From Candidatus Fermentibacterales bacterium (GTDB taxonomy: Bacteria > Fermentibacterota > Fermentibacteria > Fermentibacterales > JAFGKQ01), in NCBI GenBank assembly GCA_016928495.1, contig JAFGKQ010000287.1, positions 1 to 11,205 of the forward strand: a stretch of DNA of 11,205 nucleotides. The letters are read 5' to 3'. The notes under the pieces were generated by a model that saw only the letters and a program-made list of their open reading frames with translations, was not told where the DNA came from and did no database searches. The position numbers and the translations under genes are program-made. Below are positions 1 through 5,561 of this stretch, piece by piece. The first letter of the stretch is position 1, and every line of letters starts with the position of its first letter.

Positions 1-945
1 CAGCTCGTGGTGCTGGAGTCGACGACCTACCCGGGCACGACTACCGAGGAGCTGGTGCCGGTGCTGGAGAAGAGCGGTCTCAGGGCTGGCGACGACTTCA
101 TGGTCGCCTTCTCCCCCGAGCGGGAGGACCCCGGCAACAGGAGCTTCTCGACCCGGACCATACCCAAGCTGGTGGGTGGCATAGACGGACGCAGCTCGGA
201 AGCCGCCAGGCTGATCTACCGGAGGGCGGTCGAAGCTGTCGTCACCGTGTCCTCGCCGGAGGTGGCCGAGATGGCCAAGATCCTCGAGAACACCTACAGA
301 GCGGTGAACATAGCTCTGGTGAACGAGCTGAAGGTGCTCTGCTCGAGGATGGGCATCAACATATGGGAGGTGATAGAGGCCGCATCAACGAAGCCCTTCG
401 GCTTCACTCCCTTCTACCCGGGCCCCGGCCTCGGCGGTCACTGCATCCCGATCGACCCGTTCTATCTGACCTGGAAGGCTCACCACTACGAGATGCCCAC
501 GAGGTTCATCGAGCTCGCCGGGGAGATCAACACGAGCATGCCCGATTACGTAGTGCAGGTCGTCTCGAGGTCCCTGAACGACAGGAGCAAGAGCATACGG
601 GGGAGCAGGATCTTCCTGCTTGGCATGGCCTACAAGCCCGACATAGACGACTACAGGGAGACGCCGGCGCTGAAAGTGCTGGAGAAGCTCGAGTCCCTGG
701 GGGCCGAGGTAGTCTACAACGATCCCTACATCCCCGAGATAGGGCGAACCAGGCAGTCGAGCTTCAGGGGCAGCTCGGTCGAGCTAAGTGCTGATGCGTT
801 GTCCAGCTGCGACTGCGTGGTTATCATTACCAACCACAGTTGCTACGACTACCAGTTCGTGGTGGACCACAGCGATCTCGTGGTCGACACCAGGAACGCA
901 TGTGGCTCTCTGGAGCGGGGAAGGGAAAAGGTGGTGCTGGCTTGA
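1..945 (+). CDS. wbpA: UDP-N-acetyl-D-glucosamine 6-dehydrogenase, WbpA type (5' partial)
   Basis: This enzyme oxidises UDP-GlcNAc to the uronic acid with two NAD+, supplying an acidic sugar for surface polysaccharide. The frame is open to base 1, so the gene is cut by the window edge; roughly the first 110-120 residues (the N-terminal Rossmann NAD+ domain) are missing. The visible 314 residues cover the end of the NAD domain (ESTTYPGTT), the central helical domain, and the C-terminal UDP-binding domain. The catalytic cysteine lies in GGHCIPIDPFYLTWKA (Cys codon 442-444), a form typical of WbpA rather than of UDP-glucose dehydrogenase or WecC. The C-terminal domain shows GMAYKPDIDDYRETPA near bases 622-669. 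The stop overlaps the proposed start of the next gene by 4 nt, so the two are probably one operon. Family membership is certain; the exact substrate (UDP-GlcNAc versus a related sugar) is inferred from the active-site motif. Confidence 0.93.
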   Translation, partial: QLVVLESTTYPGTTTEELVPVLEKSGLRAGDDFMVAFSPEREDPGNRSFSTRTIPKLVGGIDGRSSEAARLIYRRAVEAVVTVSSPEVAEMAKILENTYRAVNIALVNELKVLCSRMGINIWEVIEAASTKPFGFTPFYPGPGLGGHCIPIDPFYLTWKAHHYEMPTRFIELAGEINTSMPDYVVQVVSRSLNDRSKSIRGSRIFLLGMAYKPDIDDYRETPALKVLEKLESLGAEVVYNDPYIPEIGRTRQSSFRGSSVELSADALSSCDCVVIITNHSCYDYQFVVDHSDLVVDTRNACGSLERGREKVVLA

Positions 946-1382
946 GGCTGATCCATGCTCTGCTCGCGGCGTCTGCCGGGCTCGTCCTGGCTTCGGGGCT
1001 CCAGGGCTACCAGTTCCCGGGGCAGAGCGGCGAGGAGATCATGATCAGCGTCCATGTCTGGGGAGAGGTCCGGACACCCGGAACCCATCTCCTTCCCATC
1101 GGATCCGACCTCATAGCCGCCATCTCGGAGGCGGGAGGGCCCACAGCCGACGCCGATCTCGATGATGTCAGGCTCTTCCAGGGCGTCGGGGACCCCCCTG
1201 TCCGTATCGAGTACGATCTCGAGTCCTTCCTCGAGGGAAGAGGGCCGGTTCCGCCCATGCTGAGCCCGGGCGCCACCGTCTTCGTCTCCCGCTCCACCTC
1301 GGACTGGTGGAAGGAAGCCCTCGACGTGGCCTACAAGCTGCTGGTCACGGCCAACCTCGTCTGGATAATGCTGGAGAGGTAA
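942..1382 (+). CDS. Small secreted SLBB-domain polysaccharide export-like protein
   Basis: A 146-residue protein with a putative signal peptide (RLIHALLAASAGLVLASG, residues 2-19). One SLBB (soluble ligand binding beta-grasp) domain follows at about residues 34-86, recognisable from VHVWGEVRTPG and the AGG turn, with PGATVFVSRS at 109-118. The last 25 residues form a tryptophan-rich hydrophobic or amphipathic segment (DWWKEALDVAY... to WIMLER). SLBB domains occur in Wza/OPX outer-membrane polysaccharide export proteins, but the Poly_export (PES) domain that normally precedes SLBB is absent. No lipobox cysteine is visible. The chosen start is TTG at 942, which overlaps the upstream stop (TTGA) and places the signal peptide at the N terminus. 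ATG at 900 is an in-frame alternative that would add 14 Gly/Lys-rich residues. Position between a sugar dehydrogenase and a Wzc-like kinase supports a role in exopolysaccharide export; the exact function is inferred. Confidence 0.82.
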   Translation: MRLIHALLAASAGLVLASGLQGYQFPGQSGEEIMISVHVWGEVRTPGTHLLPIGSDLIAAISEAGGPTADADLDDVRLFQGVGDPPVRIEYDLESFLEGRGPVPPMLSPGATVFVSRSTSDWWKEALDVAYKLLVTANLVWIMLER

Positions 1383-1384
1383 CA

Positions 1385-3637
1385 GTGGTGCCCACCGTCT
1401 TACCCGAGGAGAGGCAGGAGGACCGGGAGACCCTCAACCTGGCCGAGTACCTCTGGATGATCCGGCGGGGCAAGTGGGTCATACTGACCTGCGTCGTGCT
1501 CTCCCTCGTAACAAGCATCTACGTCACGATGAGGACACATCCCGTCTACAGGGCCAGCGCGACCTTCATCTACGACCTCGCGACCAACATGTCTCAGACC
1601 TTCGACATGGGCGGCTTCTACTGGTTCGAGGTCGAGCCGGCCAGGAACAACCAGATACAGCTCATTGGCAGCAGGAGCATGGCGGAAGCGGTTGCGGATT
1701 CCGTATTGAGGTCGCCCGACTCCGACAGCCTCGTGACGCTGCTCTTCGATGGGGCGGTCCCCGAGGGCCCTGCCCTGCGGGGCAGCCTGATCCGTATGGT
1801 GCAGGGACACACCTCCGTCACCGTGATGAAGGACACGGACTTCTTCGTGCTCAGCGCCACCGGACCCTCGCCTGTCGCCTCGGCCACGCTCGCGAACCTC
1901 ATGGTCCACGTCTACTACCGGCGCAACCTCGAACAGGCCCGCGGGGAGTCGAGAGAGATCAGGCAGTTCCTGGAAGAGCAATTGGAGATCATCGAGGTCC
2001 AGTTGGAGGGTGACGAGGAGGTGCTCAGGGAGTTCAAGGAATCGAACGGCCTGGTCGCTCTGGACGAGGAGACCAGGCAGCTCATCGGCACACTCTCTTC
2101 CTTCGAGAGCCAGGCAGCCATGGCAGCTACCGCGGCAAGGGCCGCGGGAGCCAGGCGTGAGTACCTGCTGGCCGAGTTGGGACAGCTCAGGACTGACCTG
2201 GTGGAGGACCTCGAGAGAGCGGGGAGCTCCTACACGGACCTGATCGAAGAGCAGCTCGCCTCGCTGGAGATGTCCAGGGCGGACCTCGTCGAGCGCGGCG
2301 TCCCCGCTTCGGATCCTGTCTTCGTCGAGATCGACTCCAGGATCGAGAGCTACAGGGAGGCCCTCTCGCGAGAGTTGGCAGAGCTGACTCTGGTCGAGTA
2401 CCCCGACAACCCGTCGGCTGCCATCGGTGCGCTGGCCTCCCGCCTGGCCGAGGCCGAGGCGGAGGTCAGGAGCGAGAGGGTGCGCGAGTCGGCCCTCATG
2501 GCCGAGGTTGCCGTCCTGGAGGGCAGCCTGAGCGGTCTTCCCGAGGCCGAGATGACCCTCGCCAGGCTGGAACGGAACATGAGCGTGAGCGAGAACATCT
2601 ACCTGCTCATGCGGACCAAGTACGAGGAGACCAGGATATCGGAGGCGGGCCAGATCGGGAACGTGACCATCGTGGACACGGCGCTTGCCGGTGGCATGAT
2701 AAAGCCCGACAAGAAACGCAACACGATGATGGGCCTGGTCATCGGCCTGGCGCTCGGGCTGGGGATAGTGGTCCTCAGGGAGAGGCTGGATACCAGCGTC
2801 AAGAACCCCGAGGCGATAGAGTCACTCGGCATCGGCGTCCTTGGAGCGATCCCGAGAATCCGCAGGCAGGGGGGCCTCGTGAGGGGAGTCCTGGCTGCAG
2901 GCGGGGATCCGGAAGGGCTGAGGAACACCCTGGTAACCAGGGATCACCCGATGGACGCCGCAAGCGAGGCCTACAGGGATCTCAGGACGAGCATCCTCTT
3001 CGCACGCGCCGGGGAGCCTCTCCGGTCGGTTCTGGTCACTAGCGCAGGGCCGCGTGAGGGCAAGTCCACCACCGCGGCGAATCTGGCGGTGACCATGGCC
3101 CAGGCCGGCCAGAGGTGCCTACTGATAGACGCGGACCTGAGAAGGCCGGTTCTGCACAGGTTCTTCGGCACCGAGAGGGAGCCCGGGGTCTCGGAGCTGA
3201 TAGCGGGGCTGACCGAGCCCGGGAAGGTCCTGCGGGACTCGGGCGTGGAGAACCTGTGGCTCCTGCCCTGCGGGGCGATTCCTCACAACCCCTCGGAGCT
3301 GCTGGGCAGCAGGAGCATGAACGAGTCCATACTCGAGCGGTTCGGAAGCGAGTTCGAGCTCATGATATTCGATACCCCGCCGGCGGCAGTGGTCACCGAT
3401 GCCCTGGTGCTGAGCTCCAGCGTGGACGGGACAATAGTGGTCATCGACTCCCGCCTCTCCAACAAGAGGACCGTCAAGTCAGCCTGGATCAGGCTCGAGA
3501 GGACCGCCAGGCAGCTTCTGGGCGCGGTGCTCAACCAGTTCGATCCGCTCAAGGTCTACACCTCCCACGACTACTACGCCTACCGCTACCACCACTACTA
3601 CGACGAAGAGGGCCCGAGGAAGAGAAGCAAGAGGTAG
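1385..3637 (+). CDS. wzc: Wzc-like polysaccharide co-polymerase / BY-family tyrosine kinase
   Basis: An inner-membrane protein of about 750 residues that controls polysaccharide chain length and export through autophosphorylation. Domains in order: a cytoplasmic N terminus with the Wzz entry (NLAEYLWMIRRGKW, about 18-33); TM1 (31-49); a long extracytoplasmic part with coiled coils near 182-224 and 350-395; a GNVTIVD segment and Pro/Lys stretch just before TM2 (446-464); then the BY-kinase domain. The kinase shows EAYRDLR (ExxRxxR oligomerisation motif, 528-534), Walker A SAGPREGKST (Lys560), Walker A' LLIDADLRRP (579-588) and Walker B LMIFDTPP. The tail holds seven tyrosines within 15 residues (725-739), the usual autophosphorylation cluster, followed by a basic end. 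Kinase and membrane parts are fused, as in proteobacterial Wzc, rather than split as in Firmicutes CapA/CapB. The start is GTG 1385, or GTG 1388 one codon later, behind GGAGAGG at 1373-1379. No cognate phosphatase is visible. Confidence 0.95.
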   Translation: MVPTVLPEERQEDRETLNLAEYLWMIRRGKWVILTCVVLSLVTSIYVTMRTHPVYRASATFIYDLATNMSQTFDMGGFYWFEVEPARNNQIQLIGSRSMAEAVADSVLRSPDSDSLVTLLFDGAVPEGPALRGSLIRMVQGHTSVTVMKDTDFFVLSATGPSPVASATLANLMVHVYYRRNLEQARGESREIRQFLEEQLEIIEVQLEGDEEVLREFKESNGLVALDEETRQLIGTLSSFESQAAMAATAARAAGARREYLLAELGQLRTDLVEDLERAGSSYTDLIEEQLASLEMSRADLVERGVPASDPVFVEIDSRIESYREALSRELAELTLVEYPDNPSAAIGALASRLAEAEAEVRSERVRESALMAEVAVLEGSLSGLPEAEMTLARLERNMSVSENIYLLMRTKYEETRISEAGQIGNVTIVDTALAGGMIKPDKKRNTMMGLVIGLALGLGIVVLRERLDTSVKNPEAIESLGIGVLGAIPRIRRQGGLVRGVLAAGGDPEGLRNTLVTRDHPMDAASEAYRDLRTSILFARAGEPLRSVLVTSAGPREGKSTTAANLAVTMAQAGQRCLLIDADLRRPVLHRFFGTEREPGVSELIAGLTEPGKVLRDSGVENLWLLPCGAIPHNPSELLGSRSMNESILERFGSEFELMIFDTPPAAVVTDALVLSSSVDGTIVVIDSRLSNKRTVKSAWIRLERTARQLLGAVLNQFDPLKVYTSHDYYAYRYHHYYDEEGPRKRSKR

Positions 3638-3701
3638 GAGCCGGTCCACGCCCTGCCCCATCGTCCCCCGGGAGTACCCCGAGGGTTCCACTGGTGGACG
3701 A

Positions 3702-3748
3702 CGGGGTCGTGGAGCCGATGGGCGGGCATCACGACCCCGCTGGGTCGT
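3702..3748 (+). terminator. Candidate terminator with nested inverted repeats after wzc
   Basis: Two overlapping inverted repeats lie 65-111 nt after the wzc stop. CGGGGTCGTG (3702-3711) pairs perfectly with CACGACCCCG (3730-3739) across an 18-nt loop. ACGACCC (3731-3737) pairs perfectly with GGGTCGT (3742-3748) across a CGCT tetraloop, and is followed by TTGCTCC. The second is compact and GC-rich like an intrinsic terminator stem, but its T tract is poor, so termination may be weak or Rho-assisted. The two hairpins share the middle arm and cannot form together. Its position between two functionally different operons supports a terminator role. Confidence 0.5.
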
Positions 3749-3830
3749 TTGCTCCTACCACCACTCTGAAGCCGTTTTAATAGACAATAAAGTCTAGAGA
3801 TAAGCTGTAGTGAGGGGTCCATCCGTACAG

Positions 3831-3881
3831 CTGGTGGTAAGATGTAGCATAAAGTGGGTTGACAGTGGTATGAAGTGGGAT
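3831..3881 (+). promoter_or_regulatory. Candidate MraZ operator: five phased GTGG-type repeats
   Basis: Five 10-bp units run head to tail: CTGGTGGTAA (3831), GATGTAGCAT (3841), AAAGTGGGTT (3851), ACAGTGGTAT (3862) and GAAGTGGGAT (3872). Only one extra base separates units 3 and 4. The last three fit a consensus AAGTGG(G/T)(A/T)T; the first two are degenerate. MraZ proteins are known to bind short direct repeats with about one helical turn of spacing upstream of mraZ (TGGGN repeats in E. coli, AAAGTG-type repeats in Mycoplasma). These repeats overlap the mraZ promoter: units 4 and 5 fill the spacer between -35 and -10. Bound MraZ would block RNA polymerase, giving autorepression of the whole dcw operon. 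The repeat array is seen directly; binding is inferred. Confidence 0.75.
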
Positions 3882-3886
3882 AGAAT
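3859..3886 (+). promoter_or_regulatory. Sigma70-type promoter of the mraZ/dcw operon
   Basis: A perfect -35 hexamer TTGACA (3859-3864) is followed after 16 bp by TAGAAT (3881-3886), a five-of-six match to the -10 consensus. Transcription would start near 3891-3894, giving a leader of only about 11-14 nt that consists almost entirely of the ribosome-binding site. It sits in a locally AT-richer stretch of an otherwise GC-rich window, which supports its reality. Confidence 0.75.
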
Positions 3887-3894
3887 AGAGGTCC

Positions 3895-3900
3895 AGGAGG
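3895..3900 (+). promoter_or_regulatory. Strong ribosome-binding site of mraZ
   Basis: A perfect AGGAGG Shine-Dalgarno sequence ends four bases before the ATG at 3905 and fixes the mraZ start. It is the strongest such site in the window and is the entry point for ribosomes on a coupled operon. Confidence 0.8.
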
Positions 3901-3904
3901 GATC

Positions 3905-4342
3905 ATGGCCGAGTTCACCGGGACCTATGTGCATACGCTGGACGAGAAGGGCAGGGTGAGTGTGCCGGCCTCGTTCCGGAGGCAGCTCACCGGAGAGGAC
4001 CTGTTCCTGAATCTCGGCCTGGACGGCTGTCTGGTGATCTACCCCGCGGAGAAGTGGGAGAGGGTCAGGGCCAGCCTCGATCACCTCTCGAGGACTCAGA
4101 GCAGACAGAGGTACTTTCTGAGGCGCTTCGCCAGATACCTGCATCCTGTCTCCGTAGACGGTCAGGGCCGGATCTCCATTCCGTCCGAGCTGCTCAGGCA
4201 AGCGGGAATAGAGAGCGAGATAGTCTTCCTGGGCCAGTTCGACAGCATCGAGCTCTGGTCACCTGACAGGTTCGGCAGGTACAGCCAGCAGGAGGAGTAC
4301 TCCTACGAGGAGGCTGCGGAGGCCCTGGACATAGACATCTGA
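3905..4342 (+). CDS. mraZ: Transcriptional regulator and division/cell-wall cluster protein MraZ
   Basis: MraZ is a ring-forming DNA-binding protein that represses its own dcw operon. The 145-residue length matches the family. Two tandem SpoVT/AbrB-like domains are visible, each with the diagnostic DxxGR motif: DEKGRVSVPASFR at about 13-25 and DGQGRISIPSELL at about 85-97. The N terminus (FTGTYVHTLD) is typical. A short acidic tail (EEAAEALDIDI) follows. The start is ATG 3905 behind a perfect AGGAGG. It is the first gene of the operon, and its stop overlaps the rsmH start (TGATG). The phased GTGG repeats over its promoter are its expected operator. Identification is secure from sequence and gene order. 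Confidence 0.97.
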   Translation: MAEFTGTYVHTLDEKGRVSVPASFRRQLTGEDLFLNLGLDGCLVIYPAEKWERVRASLDHLSRTQSRQRYFLRRFARYLHPVSVDGQGRISIPSELLRQAGIESEIVFLGQFDSIELWSPDRFGRYSQQEEYSYEEAAEALDIDI

Positions 4343-5226
4343 TGTCCGGTGTACCCCTGGAAAGGAGTCTTGCCGGGCACGTACCCGTGATGCCTGAGGA
4401 AGTCGTGCGCTTCTTCATGTCGGGGGGGGAGCCTGAGAGCATGGTTGACGGCACCGCCGGACACGGTGGCCACCTTGCCGCCCTCCTGGAGGCCCTGCCG
4501 GGCACCCGCTTCATTGCCCTGGATCGTGATCCCGACTCCTGCGAGCACCTCAGGCGGAGGTTCGAAGGTCACCCCGGGGTGACCGTGCGCAACTCCTCCT
4601 TCTCGAAGCTCCCCGAAGTCCTGCTCGAGATCGGGATCTCCCGTGCCGGGGCCGCATTCTTCGACCTCGGCCTCTCCTCCTCCCAGCTCGACGATCCATC
4701 GAGGGGCTTCTCCCATTCCACCGAGGGCCCGCTGGACATGAGGTTCGACCGGGGCTCCGGGGGCGTAACCGCTGCGGACATCATCAACCGCAGCTCGGAG
4801 AGGCAACTGGCGGATATCTTCCACCGGTTCGGGCAGGAGAGGCACAGCAGGGCCATAGCAAGAGCCGTCGTGCGCGAGAGGCCCTTCGAGCTCACGACCC
4901 AGTTGGCCTTTACGATCAGTCGCTGCGTGCGCAGCCACCATGTCAAGACACTCTCCAGGATCTTCCAGGCCCTGAGGATCGCGGTCAACGACGAGCTCGA
5001 CGAACTGGCGAAGCTGCTCGGCACACTCGCCGGGGTCCTCGCTCCCGGGGCTCCCGTCGCCTTCCTGACCTTCCACTCCATCGAGGACAGGATGGTCAAG
5101 CTGGAGCTCAGGGACTCTGGCTCGTTCATCCCCGGCAAGCCTTTCTTCCTCAGGCCCAGCGGGGCGGAGTCCGTGGGCAACCCCCGCGCCAGATCGGCAA
5201 TGCTGCGAACGGGGTACCGCAGGTGA
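4342..5226 (+). CDS. rsmH: 16S rRNA (cytosine-1402-N4)-methyltransferase RsmH
   Basis: RsmH (MraW) transfers a methyl group from S-adenosylmethionine to N4 of C1402 in the 16S rRNA P site. The 294-residue protein shows the family signatures: HVPVMPEEVV near the N terminus, the SAM-binding loop VDGTAGHGGH (35-44), the acidic strand end ALDRDP (59-64), FDLGLSSSQLDDPSRGFS (107-124), FQALRIAVNDEL (208-219), FHSIEDR (244-250) and NPRARSAMLR (280-289). It is slightly shorter than the roughly 310-residue E. coli protein but lacks nothing obvious. The start is ATG 4342, overlapping the mraZ stop by one base; the nearest GGAGG is about 19 nt upstream, so initiation probably relies on translational coupling. 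It ends with a 4-nt overlap into ftsL. Confidence 0.97.
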   Translation: MSGVPLERSLAGHVPVMPEEVVRFFMSGGEPESMVDGTAGHGGHLAALLEALPGTRFIALDRDPDSCEHLRRRFEGHPGVTVRNSSFSKLPEVLLEIGISRAGAAFFDLGLSSSQLDDPSRGFSHSTEGPLDMRFDRGSGGVTAADIINRSSERQLADIFHRFGQERHSRAIARAVVRERPFELTTQLAFTISRCVRSHHVKTLSRIFQALRIAVNDELDELAKLLGTLAGVLAPGAPVAFLTFHSIEDRMVKLELRDSGSFIPGKPFFLRPSGAESVGNPRARSAMLRTGYRR

Positions 5227-5561
5227 GCACCAGAGACCTGCGGGGGTTGCTCGTCGGGTTCGCGGTCTTCCTGGCCGTTGCCGCCGCTTTCGAGGTGGCC
5301 ATGTACAACTGGCGGATCTCCCTCGTCCTCGAGGTAGAGCAGCTCCGGGAAAGGGTGCTGGAGCTCTCGCGGGAGTGGGAGGACCTCTCGAGCCAGAGGG
5401 CCGAGCTCTGCTCCCCGGCCAGGCTCCGGTCACTCGGCAGGGAGCTGGGGCTGGGGCCAATGCCGCTCGATGACTTGACAGTGATCAGTCTCACACCCGT
5501 ACCCTCCCCGGGGGGAGAGCCCCCGGACGAGAGCGAGGAGTGCCTTGCAGCGGCCAGGTGA
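5223..5561 (+). CDS. ftsL: Cell division protein FtsL-like (septum formation initiator type)
   Basis: A 112-residue bitopic membrane protein: short basic cytoplasmic N terminus (STRDLR), one TM helix at about 9-27, then an extracytoplasmic coiled coil at about 33-63 rich in Leu, Glu and Arg. Next comes SPARLRSLGRELGLGPM (64-80), resembling the conserved end of FtsL/DivIC proteins. A Pro/Glu-rich tail follows (about 94-108). FtsL joins FtsB and FtsQ to activate the septal synthase FtsW-FtsI. Sequence conservation in this family is low, so the call rests on topology, size and its canonical place between rsmH and ftsI. The start is GTG 5223, overlapping the rsmH stop (GTGA), without a clear Shine-Dalgarno site. 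It overlaps ftsI by 17 nt. Confidence 0.88.
   Translation: MSTRDLRGLLVGFAVFLAVAAAFEVAMYNWRISLVLEVEQLRERVLELSREWEDLSSQRAELCSPARLRSLGRELGLGPMPLDDLTVISLTPVPSPGGEPPDESEECLAAAR

Noticed and set aside
840-941. Longer N terminus for the SLBB protein.
   Set aside because: It would overlap the dehydrogenase coding region by up to 106 nt and bury the signal peptide. The 4-nt TTGA overlap is the more natural start, although ATG 900 cannot be fully excluded.
1307-1384. A 5' extension of wzc upstream of GTG 1385.
   Set aside because: It would overlap the SLBB gene by 76 nt and adds 26 residues unlike a Wzz N terminus. GTG 1385/1388 directly follows GGAGAGG and the SLBB stop.
3638-3780. Possible small gene in the intergenic region (the open frame 3115-3780 runs through it).
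   Set aside because: That frame mostly overlaps the wzc kinase domain out of phase, has no conserved motif, and the intergenic part is better explained by inverted repeats.
4303-5460. Open frame on the - strand (385 codons) opposite rsmH and ftsL.
   Set aside because: Composition is dominated by Arg, Pro, Gly and Ala, as expected from reading GC-rich coding DNA backwards; no domain is recognisable.
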